A stretch of DNA of 64,000 bases from Augochlora pura (Eukaryota > Arthropoda > Insecta > Hymenoptera > Halictidae). The notes beneath the pieces are model-generated. The model was given only the letters and a program-made list of their open reading frames with translations, was not told the DNA's origin and ran no database searches. Position numbers and translations under genes: made by a program. Below, piece after piece: positions 50,456 through 63,600 of the stretch; position 1 is the stretch's first letter, and every line of letters begins with the position of its first letter. The stretch covers positions 4,650,001-4,714,000 of the forward strand of contig NC_135774.1 of assembly GCF_028453695.1 (NCBI RefSeq). The letters are read 5' to 3'.

Positions 50456-53400
50456 CGAGCGATACGATTATAACCGGGGAATACTATATTTGCAAACTAA
50501 TTCAACATGACCATGGACACTTATAGGAGAATTCTATTTTTATGCGAAAAAAGATCAAGGCTTGCACCGAAATACAATATACATGTAGCAATTTGCTCCG
50601 ATGTTTTCTGGTCACGGTGCTATTCTATCATTATGAAAAACCACGGGGTGTACATTTTATTGATTTACCGATATCGGCGATGCTGTCTTTATTTATTGTC
50701 TCATTGCTCGTGAAATGTTTAATTACATTCTAAACGGTGAATTTATCGCGAGAGAAATGTGAAGTCCTGAACCAATATTATCTTTCTCTCGTCGAGTAAT
50801 TTCACCTCAGTGAGAAGTCTTTTATCGACAACGTCTAATTATTTTGACAGCTATTCGAGTCCAAAAATAAAATATAATGGGATGATCGTACTTTACAATA
50901 TTTAGGGGTTACCCTTTACGAAAGGAAATTAAATAATATTTTATTTTGTTATATTTGCATACTCGCATCTGTTAGAAATATGCGAACGATTGAAATCTCT
51001 GATTATTTTACGATAGGAACTGTATTCGAATTAATGTTGTTTCACGTACAAAGCAATATCAGAAATTAAATATAATACTAGTGCGATTAGTGAAGAAAGA
51101 ATAAACAGAAGCTGTGTTGTCTCTTTAATACGTTTAGTATGTTCGAACTAATCTAGAAATACTACATAATGTTATCGCATATACACCCTACAGACAACTA
51201 AACGATGCTGCAAATTGATCGCAATTCATGTGTTACTTTGCTACTCATTCATTCACACTTTTTGTGCTAATTTTCTGTGAACAATTTAATGAAACCATTA
51301 ATACCTGTGGTCATTATGCATCATTATCTGCAGCTGATGCTGTGTGGAACCGAAAACACGATATTCGGACTCATCGAATGTTGTCTTCATTGATCGCGGC
51401 GAGAATGAGCTACGGGGCGAATTGAAATTTTAGCGACGTGGAAAAACAGAGGAAATCAGCGTTCGGATCAATGAACGAGCAATCTTAGTTATGTTGAAAT
51501 CAAATGTTCTTCAGTAACTCCAATATCCGGCAGAACGATTCAATCGAATCGCCGACGCGGCCAGGTCGGGCTTGCACGTCATGCTGTACCACTACCGCCA
51601 CAAATTACATATTCCACCAGGCGGGGAGATCTCCGGCAAAACATTGCTACAGATCGATGCTGATCATCTCCCGTCGGTAGCAAACGCTACTCGACTTCAA
51701 CGTAACGTCTTCCCGGCGTCACTTAATTATTCAATCACTCGCTCCTTAACGAAGTTTCGCGTTCGTTTCCACCGAAACCGGTTCCCTTGTACTTCCAGCA
51801 GGATCGTAGCTCTTTGTACGCCATGTTTTCATGTTACCTCACTGATCCAATTACGAATTTCTGTTGAACTTGTATCGTGTTCAAAAGTTTCGTGAACATC
51901 TTCCGTCCCGAACATAGAAACATCGGAACCGTGTAGTAACGGCAGACTTATGATCACCCGTGTACTTGTGCGTAATAGCCACGATAAGTACAATCCGTTC
52001 AGAGCGATTCGATGATTTTTTTAATAATTAACTAAGAATTTATTTCTAAGAAATTTGTTAGTGATGAAATTTAATTACAATAAGATAGCTCCGATTTTAG
52101 ACGCTGTAAAATTAAGATCGCATTGAGAGCATCGCTAATTATAAAATACATTAATTAATTTTAATAATATAAAGAATATAATGCGAATATAATGTAAAAA
52201 CTTAACAAGCAGTGAAATTGAAACGAATTATTATATACTTTTCTGAAATATTGTCGTTTCTTGTACATTATTGATTCGCCAATATGCAGATATTTATATA
52301 AAATAAAAATTGCTTAAATTAATTATAGAAAACGCTAGTTCAATCAAAATGTGATTTTATTCTTAATAACTTTAACAAGATGACGGAAATTGTTTTCACT
52401 GCAGCGTGTATTGTCTGCTAACTCTGGTCATAAATACGTGAAGTTTGCAATTAACTTCTCAAAATTCTAAAAACATTTTCATTTCATATGTATCCACTAT
52501 ATCCAACACATGTCGTGAAATGACTTATACAACAAAACAATATTCGTTAAACATTTAAGCTGCGAGCGGCACTGGCGACTAAACGAGGCTACTATTGAAG
52601 ACATGCTAATCCGATTCGACCTCAACCGATGCGTAAAATAAATCGGGGCTGGGGAATTCTTGAAATCTAATCAACGCCCTCGGAGCAAATCGACAGAGTC
52701 GGCCGCTACGCAAATTTTCCGACGACCACGAACGTGTCGGTCAAAGTTATTAGCAGTCGAGTTAGGGTACTCGGGCGAGCAACCGCTATGGAGGATCGAG
52801 TGGCCCGGCCGGGCCCGGTCACGCGATTCAAAGACTTTCCCGCCGGGTCTCCGGGATTTCAGCCTCACGACTTGTAACCTCATAAATTCGTGCGCCACGG
52901 CTAGTGTCACGAATAATATGCGGTCGTTTCATTTTGCTGGGCAAGTTCGCCGGCATGGCGTGTGTCGTGACAATGCCCGTACTTTCGAATTACTTTCAAA
53001 TTATGCGACGACGAGCACGCGTCGGTCACAGAAATTAACCGAATCACAGAGTCACCCTCGATGGCCGGTTCCCGCAGCGATTAGCTTGCCGGCACGCACG
53101 TGATACTGGCAAATTTTGAAACTGATTGATCGCTTTGTTTGTTTTAACTACATGCGAGCTGAATTTGCCGATCTTATCTTGCGATTCTGTTCCAGACGGG
53201 AACCAAATGGAGAATTTTGAATATAATTTTACTGTGCCGTCCAGATTGCTATCGAATTACTAATTTGGACTTAACACGCTGCCAGACTTATTTGTTTTAT
53301 TTAAACAATGAAATTTTATGCTAATGTATTCAGCACATCTTTGTAGGAACCTCCAAAGTACAGAAACATTGACAGAGTACTTAGTAGCAATTTTTATGTA

Positions 53401-56250
53401 ATTTTAAATAAATTATCATGATTTTATGAAATGTTTTAAGTTGGTAGTCAAAGTGCCAGTAAGCAAAATGGTTTGAACATGTTATTTTAACAAATTGCTA
53501 AACTATATGATCCACCGTAATAATACAATTTCCTGGTATAAAACTCTATTTGCTAGAAATAATAGTAGTGGGGGTGCCCGGCACGTATGGTCTATCCAAT
53601 ATACAACAACCTTCAATTTAAACAATCTAAAACAATTTGGTGGGTATTGCATTATTCATAGCAGCTAAATTATAACCTTTAAATCGCTCACGTTTTAGAA
53701 AAGCCTTTCTGTAATGGTACACTTAGCTACGTGGAATCTGAAATTCATGCGGCAACTAGATATGGGTTAAAGATTGATAGTAGTGATACTTGGTATAATA
53801 TTACGGAATTAAGTAGCTGAAATTATTCGATATAAACACGAAGCTAATACCTACCAGCACCTATGGCGAAATATTCTAGGTAAGTTCTCTTGAGATTTTT
53901 TATCGACATGATTGGGCGAGCGATATCAACCACAACTTTCACGTCAACGCTGAAACCGTCTAATTTTCTAAATTACTAAATACGTTTCGATGGTCCGTAT
54001 GGGTCAATTAATATTTAAAGAAACGAATCTTATAATTAGACAGATCTTTGTGTAAAATGAAAGTTTTCTAATTCGGTTGCAGAAAACAAAAGTTACGTAA
54101 AAATGTACTTCTTTTAATGCCTTTATTGCTTTTTTATTGTAAAATCCGTTGTATACTAATAATTTATGACGAAACAACGATGTATAATCACCACTTTGAC
54201 AATCAACGTATTCGATTTCTCAAACATAGTAAAATTTACACTATACAGTTATTTTACAATTATTTAATTAGTTATACATTTTTTTTAATGAAATATATAA
54301 TAAGTTTTTATGATCAAATTCTACTCACAAATGAATTATGTTGTGTATATGTAAGACTTCATAGAAATTAAATTAACGTCGTACAGAAGTAGCAACCTAT
54401 AACAATGTTCTGCAATACCTATATTCCACAAAATATGTAGTTTTTCACACTCCGATGCAACTATTTCAATCATCCTTCGATCGTTAAGAAATTTCTCGTA
54501 CAATTTTGAATTTAAAGGATATTCCAGATTAATTAAACGCTCCGGTAGTCCGTGGATCGATATGCAGGGAAATGCTGTTAGCATAATATAAATCTGATGG
54601 AAAATCCTATAAATGCAAATTACTCACTCTCTTACCGTATTCTATAATTTTAGATTGATACATTCTATTTTATTCACGTAATGTCAAAGAATTCTTATTT
54701 TACACTTACACTCGTGCACTGCAAATTGTATCCAAAATTTGTACAATGATAATTTTAATAAATAATCACATGTTGTGTCTGAATGTAAGTAATGAGAAAA
54801 TGAAAATGTCAGTTTGTTGTAACGTTCATCAAATTATTCAATAATTTTGCTCGCTGCCTAATTTATTTAACATTTTTCAATTTAACTGTTTTTATTATTT
54901 TGTTACAGCTTCTTTTACCAAGTTCCTTTATACTAACAAAGATAGACAACGGAAATGCTAATCTTCTGCATGCAAAGCTATTTTACTTCCCAAACGAAGA
55001 CGTTTCTTCTCATCTGCAACATTTCCATTTTGTATATTTTCATGTATGATCTTTTCATTCTATGAATATGGAATTGGGTTTACTAGTTCGTACAATGCTT
55101 TTATTTTCTAATAATTCATTAAATATAAATAAATTTAACAATGTAATAATTTTGATCAAAAATGGTACAACGACTTTTTCGTAACGCTTCAGAATTGTCA
55201 TTCTAGTGTTCAGAATTTATAAAATAGTCACAGCCTACACAGCAATAAGATAATTTAAATGACGGTTAGACTTTTTCATTACAATTCTATACAAAACGTA
55301 CGCTGTATAGAAATTATATTGACACAATAGCATTGAGTTACGGTCACATCCGTCATTCAAGTTTTCCACTTGAGTCCCAATAGCGCTAAAATATGTAATT
55401 CGTATTCGTCAACACCTGCCTCAGAATAATGCAAAAATATGTCCCAATTTCTCTGAAAAATCGACATGAGAAACGTATAATAGTCTTTATTGTACAAAAT
55501 CAAATTGTAAAACCATTACTTTCTGAGTTCTCTATGCCTATTATTTTTACTATCTATAAGTTGTAATTTAAAAGAAAAATGCTATTGAACTATTTTATAA
55601 ATAGTTTAAACACGGCAGCCGTTTGAAGTTGTGAGGCGTGCTACGACTTATCGTACTTTGACGAGTCTGACCCGTGATGAAAATTTCTAGTTATTATTTG
55701 TTCAGAATGAGTATTCTTCCGTTATTTTAACTCTGAATATATTTTTGTCATTTTGATATCAATATTTAACACTAGTTCTAGCGATGTTACCTTTTTCTAT
55801 TTTGAAATTCCTCAAATTACAAAGTCTCTATCCCAGTAAATGATAGATATCTTAATCCAAATATATGCTATGATAAAAATGGGGTAATTCTAAATGTATA
55901 CATCTCGTCCTCTCATCATTACGAGGCAATACGCGCTAATTTCTATTTCAGCTTGCTGTGTATTATTAATCCTTAACAAATTACTTATCCATCCGTGATG
56001 ATAATATAATTGAAACGAATGAGGTTTTCATACGTGTTTCTACTTAATTCAGCTTATAATTGATATAGTAAGAACAAAGTAGGAACAACCGAATTTGATC
56101 TTTTTATTTACCACTAATAGTGCCATAGTAAGTTTCAGTAATACTGAATAGTTTTTAATAGATGCGCCAGTTAAGTGTTGAGTGGTGAAGCAAATGAGGG
56201 TACACAATCAACGTGAGTTTTATTTTCCTTCTAAGTAAGAAATTATTAGA
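50456..56250. other. Presumed intron; GC-richer patches at about 51310-51900 and 52560-53130
   Basis: The patches have frames of 107 codons (51572-51895) and 147 codons (52660-53103), neither with a recognised domain or good splice flanks. The rest is AT-rich. TTAACACGCTGCCAG at 53275 resembles a TTAA-element end but has no partner. Confidence 0.35.
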
Positions 56251-57312
56251 ATCGTGAAAGTTCTAAAACGGTACAGCGAGAGGGGTTGATACAAAAGATG
56301 CCGCCGAAATACTAGCGTGCAACCGTGACGATGCGCAAGGGTTAAGTCTGTGCGACGGCGTCTATTCCGCGTTTCGTCGTGGCGATATCGGCGCGAGGTG
56401 GGGGCTGGACCGTCAAAAATTGGTTCGAAACGACGCAGACCAGATAAGTACGTTCGCGGACACGGCAGACAGAACGAGTGCACCGGGTGCACTCGTCCCT
56501 GACGTGCAAAGGGAAGACACGGGGGCCGGTCGTGGAAGAGGAGAAAGAAGAGGAAGAACAGAGAGTCGGCATGAAGTGAAACGTCGGTCGTGTGTGCCGG
56601 CTGCCCTAGTGGCAGGAGGTGAAAGAGGGTGGTTGGTTGGGAGGCAGGGAGGCAGGGAGGGGAGGATCGCGAGGAGAGGCCGAGGGAGGCGAACGAGGAG
56701 GAGAATGAGGGGGTCGCAGGAGGTCGAAGGGGGTTGACGGAGGTTGTGGGTGGTCGGAGGCGAACGGGGGTTCCTCGCGTGCAGCCTTGACATGGGCCAG
56801 GAAATCAATGGGACCTCCAACACCAACGCAAACTCGGTCAGTCGAGCCGCGCAACGGCCCATGCCTATAATTCGCAGTCGCACGCGGGAATGTTCGGCAT
56901 CGCCGGCGAACAATCGATGGATGGCGGGATCCAATCGAGCAAATGCCAGTTTTTCCTAACGGACCATTCTCTCTCCACTTTTATTTCCTGGTTAGAAACG
57001 TATCGAGGCGCATGGGGCCATCGGGGTTGGGCCACGGCCGGAAGAGCCGAAAGGGGGTTAGGGAGAGGGGGAGAGGGGGTTAGAAGGCGACACGAACGTC
57101 GAAATGCCGACGCTGCTTCTAATGTTACCACGGAGATCGTGACCTCGATGAAACGTTCATTATTCGGTACACGGCAGTCGATTATCGGAAACGATGGATG
57201 CGCACCGACGTTTCTTTGCCAGTTAGCTCGTCTGGAGAACGAGATCCGCCGACCCACTGACGGCGGATCGGCTCTCTGTTCAATATTAGAGATCGATACG
57301 CTAGTATTCTTG
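56251..57312. other. GC-rich patch with GGGAGGCA simple repeat
   Basis: A CpG-rich, G-rich block with tandem GGGAGGCA units at 56639-56662. Frames of 155-173 codons occur on both strands but are low-complexity and overlap one another. GCGCAAGGGTTAA at 56332 resembles an inverted TTAA-element end without a partner. The block looks like a second promoter-like or enhancer island. I cannot support an exon. Confidence 0.35.
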
Positions 57313-57327
57313 TATACAGGGTGTTCA
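57313..57327. mobile_element. Isolated TATACAGGGTGTTCA terminus
   Basis: Carries the TATACAGGGTG outer motif shared by other elements here, followed by ACGCAATTACCGGACGACG, which is unlike the other families. The inner extent and second end could not be found. Confidence 0.4.
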
Positions 57328-60262
57328 CGCAATTACCGGACGACGTTTTCTGCCGAACTGTACGAGAGAAACGTATTTGTACAGTCAGCTTCTCGGAGGT
57401 AGCCCGTTTCCGTGTCACAGCAATGTTGATTACCAATTTTTTACAACAGAATAATCAAATTTTGTTTCGACTTAGAATAATTGAATGGCGTTCATATTTA
57501 TACATAGTAAACTATGTATGAAATCGTCACGAATCTGACTCGTTGTTATAGTAGAAATAGTTAACACTGAATTATCTATCTTGCTGGTCGAAATGGCAGG
57601 TTGCTGATGTGTTATTTGAAATTGCGGAAATTCTTGAGAATCGTTTGTATAGCCCCTTTTTATTGGTTTATATAGATATAATTTTACTTGTCACGTTCCT
57701 TCATACATACCTAAGTTTCGAATAACATTTTTACAGTTAAATATGGTAGAACAAATGCCTCAATAGTTACTCATTAACAATATGAATAGAAAGAAGAAAT
57801 TGGGATTTGTGAAATTGTATTCATGTCCTAATTTATGGTTCCAGCACTAGCATTATCCCAGATTATAACAGAATATTCCTCGATTAAATTGCAAATATAC
57901 ACTTGCCATTAAATCGCAGATGTTTGCGCGTATTCTCATTTTCAAACGTCATTTTATAAAATGAAAAGTCAAGAAAAGTTTTCGTCGTCAACTAATAAAT
58001 TCCTGACTGTAAAAAGAAAATAAAAAGCTATTGGACCTTGTTAATTTATACGTTTCCTTGCAACTTAAATATCGGTACATGGTACGAATGCATAAAGTCC
58101 GCAGTCTACTTACTACAAAAAAGAGCATTGAACAAATGCCTTTTTATATATGAAGTTCTTGCCCCTGTGTATTATATTCGGATGGCGAATTACTAACGTT
58201 TCCAAAGGAGCATATTTTTTCTGTACATAATGAGTGCTCAAATACTTGTTTGACCCTCATTAATTATTTGGATAGCAAGAAAAATAGAAATGTGGAAAGA
58301 AAGTGATTTTTAAGTTTTAAATCAAACGCTATATTTTAACATTCTACATAAATAAGTGTATTAAGACAGACTCAACTCAGGTAGAATAAAATGAGCTTCA
58401 TAATCACACAAGATAAAGATTCAAAGAAACGTGTCGAAAAATCCGCGTTATTGTATTTAGTAGTACTTCTTATTGATAATATGAGATAAATTGTATAATA
58501 AGAGATAAATAAACTGTTCTTTAGAGACTTTGTTTTATTATTTGGACATTAAATACAGATAGTTGTTTAGAGTTTCTGAATACACAATTGAAATGTTATA
58601 TTACCTGCTGCTTAAGATATGTATTTCAGTTGTTTAAAGATTTGTTTTCAAACGAATTAAATGAACATCAAAATTTCCAGATTTATGGTTTCATTTACAT
58701 CCTACATGATTCACGATGCATCGTCCTCGCACATAGATAATTTAAGGAAGTAAATCAATGCGTAAAGGAGGTAAATACGTGTGCAGATGACTAGAAAAAA
58801 TATAAACAAAATGTACTAAGAACGTAATTAGCGGGGAAGTGTAAAAATAGATAACATTCTATTTAAAAGATTTAAGAACGTCTTAATTTTTTAAAGTGTA
58901 CAGTAGAACTACAATAGAACATTTATCCGAATTTGTCGTAAGCCTTGAAAGTTTCGATAATTGGGTAGTTCGTTTAATAGGAGCTCATTAATTTCCGTCC
59001 GTGCCTGTGCTTGTTAGTTCCAATGAGTCAATATGTTTGAAACCGCTCATGACCTTGTTCGGAGAAATGGAGTATAAATAAATAGAATTACTCGTTTTTT
59101 ATTGCAAGCGCGAAAGATTTACCTACATGATTTATTGTATTATTTCCAAGCACAGCAAATTTTTTTTTCTTTTTTTTGAGACGTTATAACAACCCTAACA
59201 ATTAAATACGCAATAGATCAAATAGTTAGTAGCCTATTATTTTTCTTAATAAATTTCGAATATGAATTAATCTTTAACGATCGAATGCGTACAAGCGGTG
59301 GCAATACCTCAAAAAATATTTTTGCTCCAGCGAAAATTTCACTTGAAAAGTATATTTTTATTACAAAAAAAAATAACTTTTTGATAGCTTTTCTTATGGA
59401 TACGTGTTTGCTCGAATCTTCTGTTTATTATTGCAGTCCCTATCGGATTCCAAGCTGGTGGGCTCTGTTTTGGTAGTCACTCGGAATATTGATTGTGATG
59501 CAACACTGTAGTACGATTGAAACCATTCGATTATTATTATTACGCCATCGAACTCGGCACACTTGCACCTCATGAAAAACCTTTGAAAATACCACAATGA
59601 AAAACGTAATTAAATAAACCACTTATTTAACTCTCAATTTACTAAAAATGCTAATAAATTAAGACACTTCCTGATAGATTTCAGTCAATTTAAGCTAGCT
59701 TATGAAATTACGAATTCCCATAAAGCTGTATAGGTCCATAATTATTATTGCTATCAATACCTGCTTTAACGTCACATGTCACCGTTACAATTTATTATCG
59801 TAATAAAGAAATATGATTTAGCTGAACGAAAGAAAGGAGTTACTGCTCAGAATTGTTCGATGGATTATCAGGTAAAAATAAGCCGTGATAGATCGTTTTG
59901 AGTACACCTTGTGAGTGAGATAGCGATACAATGTCCATTGCAACGCCTGTCCCGATGACGGCGCCGATACCGATAGCTAGGAAATGTGACGACGTTTTGA
60001 AGGAAACGTCAAACAGTTGAATAAGGACGTCGACGATCGCGAATGGAAACAGCGTCGGCTTTCTTTTCCTTTTTTGCAGCTGATTCTTTCTCGCCTCTCG
60101 ATCTTGACGTTTTCATTCCCGCAGCATTTCCTTTCGGAATTCAAGCGTTCCTGAATTCTCGTTGGCATATTACTTTTCCATTTACCAACTGATCGTTGTC
60201 GATACCTTGCTCACTGTCTCGAAACTTTCAGTGATAAACAAATACCATACAGTTACGAATTG
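57328..60262. other. AT-rich non-coding stretch; GC-richer at about 59880-60180
   Basis: TAAAGTCCGCAGTCTAC at about 58096 loosely resembles TAAAACTCGCAGTCCAC at about 61090, a possible small dispersed repeat. No gene supported. Confidence 0.35.
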
Positions 60263-60470
60263 TACAGTGGGTATAGAAAGTATTCGTATACTTTTTAAAA
60301 CGGAATAACTAATTTATAATTGGACCAAGCGATCTAAATTGTTTTGGGATGTTAGAGTAATTAATTCACTAAACAGTGGCTAAAAATTATTTTCGAATGA
60401 ACTTTTTCATCTGAACTTGTAACTTTAGAATGTACGAATACTTGTATGAATACTTTCTTCACCCACTGTA
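60263..60470. mobile_element. TA-flanked 208-bp MITE, Tc1/mariner type
   Basis: TA occurs at both ends. The left end TACAGTGGGTATAGAAAGTA and the inverted right end TACAGTGGGTGAAGAAAGTA match at 18 of 20 bases, and both continue into TTCRTA. This structure (TA duplication, TACAGTGGG start) is that of Tc1/mariner-derived non-autonomous elements. No transposase inside. It ends 27 bp before the acceptor of the candidate exon at 60498. Confidence 0.85.
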
Positions 60471-60497
60471 AATTCTTCGTTTCTACATTTTTAACAG

Positions 60498-60691
60498 ATG
60501 ATCGTAGAATCGTTAGCCATATCAAACGTGATAATAGTTCTGCTGAAATTCTGCGAATATTCCGTTCGGAGATAAAGTGCCTGCAAGGATGGTACGAAGA
60601 TCCGCAGTCTATCGATTTTACACTGATTTGCGACTTTGTACATTATCAAAATAATGGACGATTAAATTTAAATAACGAAGTTCTATCTAAG
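60498..60691 (+). CDS. Candidate internal coding exon, unknown protein
   Basis: A polypyrimidine-rich acceptor (TTCGTTTCTACATTTTTAACAG) leads into 64 open codons, ending at a possible donor AAG/GTACAC. Two bases complete a split codon. The reading then starts DRRIVSHIKRDNSSAEILRI and later contains KCLQGWYEDPQSIDFTLICD and LNLNNEVLSK. Composition is coding-like (mixed charged and hydrophobic residues, GC-richer than the flanks). I do not recognise the family and no adjoining exon was identified. It could be an isolated exon of a gene extending outside the window, a decayed gene copy or chance. The donor is only a partial match. Confidence 0.3.
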
Positions 60692-63600
60692 GTACACGCT
60701 TCCTCCCTAAACTCGGTTTCCTTTTTTCCATAGTATCGTATTACATCTCGAGTTTATTTATTACAACATCTTTGTCACGTTATATATTATTGGAGCATTT
60801 TTGATCAATGAGAGTAAGCTATATTTTCTTGTCATTTGTTTGTCCCGTATTGTATCGATCTCTCTGATGCGGTTTAATTACTCATGGCCAAATGCTTTTT
60901 GTTTACTAGATTGTGGCTTCTTATATAAAATAACAATTGTCTGCATTAATTGCAAGACACAGGATATAAAATGGGCGTGTTTTTTCATCAATAATTTTAT
61001 TTAGTTAAAAATAAAACAATAGCATTATAAAAGTCTTGAAATGCTTTTACTGTTTGATATTTGATTTACCGGTATTTGTTAGAAATGCATAAAACTCGCA
61101 GTCCACCGATTACTCCGCTGTGGAAGTTCATCTCCAGAAAACATAAAGCAGAGAAGAAACTTTCTCGTGATTACAATTCTGTTACTCGCGACACTTAACC
61201 CTATCATAATTAAGGGAGGGTCAGAAAATGTTCATAGAATTTTGAACATGTATTTTTATGCTAATAAATAACAAATATGCCTTGAACGCAAGAAAATAAT
61301 ATTTACAACACCTTTTCTTACATGGATATAAAATGACCCTTTAAGGAAACCTTAATCCTTGTAATACCATAAACTTCCTAAGGTCAAACTTCATCAAATA
61401 ATTTGAATTCTCTGATACATATTTCAAATACCATTGATCTATGTGCTAGGTACAAGAAATCAAATAACTTCGATTTGAAACAATTGATAACGCTCGATCA
61501 CATTTTCCTAGCATGTTGCCATACTTCCTACCATTAATTCGTTCAGCCTTTCGTTGGTATGAATCGCAAACGGAACTGATACTCATGCGATCCGATGTAC
61601 CAAACACGGTCTCCTGAACGCTGTCAAAATGTTCGAAGTAAATAAAAGATATGCAACCTTCGGCCGTCAAATTGTAGGCCATCAATAAGCTAAGCGTTTC
61701 TATTTACACTCCTATTTATAATAAATGACCAGGTTGGATTGTAGTTGTACACGTTGTTCTACCGTACGTACCTACCTCCGAAGACTGTGCTTCTTCTAGA
61801 ACAACCTAATGGGAAGTATATAATTGCAATTCGTTTCTTCAGCGTAGTCTGCAGCCGAAGCTATATGTCCGAGCAGCGGAACCTTGACGAGAGCGTGGCC
61901 AGGGCTGCCAATCAATGGCGAGGACATCACCCTCGACGACTATCGTCTGCGTCCTTGATCGTCCGTTCGCCGCTGCCGCTAAAGCGGCTGCTCGTTCGAA
62001 ACAATTGCACTACCGAGGACAAGGAAATTTTTTTCATTTTATTCCGCATCTCTGGTCAATTGTGCACAATCCTACGCAACTTTTTCGTCTAGCCGTGTAT
62101 TGAAAAATTTAACCTTTCAACCGAAGATGAAAAGCTAATTCGATCGATACCCTCAACGCTCCTACTAGGGTAGACGTACCGGTTGTGGTCACGTTAGCAT
62201 TTATATGAATTTCAACGTAAATATTCTTAAAGTCTTGTATCACATAAGAAATGTGCAAGCTTTAATAGCTTTTCCAATAGCTTTGGTTTTGCAATAGAAT
62301 AATAAAACGATCAAGGAACTATGCAAATACACCTTCTTAATATTGAACGTATAAAAAAGAAGAAATAGCAAATATAAATACTTTATATTTTTTAAGAAAA
62401 TATAAATATTTATATAAATATAAATACCGTATATGAATCTTTTTATAACGGAAATATTTTATAATAAAGATTAAGGTAAAAAAGCTAAATGACTTATCCT
62501 GTATAAGTTGATAGCTTGAGTCAAGCAAGGTTCAAGAGCAACTATATGTAAGGTTCTGACGTATCGAATTTTTATCGTGTGATAAATGTATTAATTCCTG
62601 CATTAATAATGTGGACATAACACACTGTATAGAAGTTGGAAATTAATTTTATGGCACATGAAAATCTTGCAGTTCCAAGATTTAGCGTTGCTAACGATAA
62701 TATTCTGACATCATCCATCATCATCCTTCATCCTACCATTCCTTTTATGGTGGGTTTCGCAAGTTCTACACGTGAGCATCAATCAAGCAGTTGTCTAATA
62801 CTTTCAAATCGCTTCAAACTACCCCACCATTGGACAGCGCAGATTTAAACAATGGGATCTATTCTTATTCTAAATCCCCATACGCTTCTCAGGAATAGTT
62901 GCATGAAAAATTCTATGATAATACTTTACATACTATCATTTTACACTTTAAATTAATTAATTATGTTTCACTTGTAACGACACGTTTTTATAGAATGTAA
63001 ATGTTTTACGATATACACGTATGAAAAAAAGTTACGAAATACCTTTTGTAACACAATAACTTTATTAAAACTAGTCTAAATGACTGGAATTTTTAAAACA
63101 CAGTAGAGGGGCTAGTTTGTCATACAATGATTAAAATACTTCTTTCTTAATTTTGATATTACTTGGAATGACACAAAAAACGAAAACTTTCGTATCTTAA
63201 CTCTTTCATCTGTGTCTATTACAAATATATAAAGAATGCCTTTTGCAGATGTCTTGCTATGAGTTGTAAGAAATTACAGATGACAAAAATTGTCAGAAAT
63301 ATGTTATACTTTTAAAATCTTTCGACGCCTATAACTGCATTCTGGGTTTATCGATTTCGATCAGACACGAAAAGTGTTTGTTAAATTTTCATTATAGGCT
63401 TAGATAAAAAAGTTACGAAGCAAGAGTTTTTTATTCTTTTTGGTTATTCCATATAATATCAAAATTTAAGAAGCGTTCGGGTCGTCCTCGAGAAGACTAG
63501 TCCTTCTACACGAAAATTCAACTCACTTAATTCAGTATTAATAAAGTTATTGCGTTTTCAAAGGTATTCCTTAACTTTTGTATGTAAGGGTAAAGATAAA

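Noticed and set aside
53700..53820. Short frame KPFCNGTLSYVESEIHAATR and onward, looking protein-like
   Set aside because: Only about 38 codons, no splice signals, and no family that I could defend.
56413..57402. Frames of 155-173 codons on both strands
   Set aside because: They cover the GGGAGGCA repeat and overlap one another; there is no domain and no clear splice sites.
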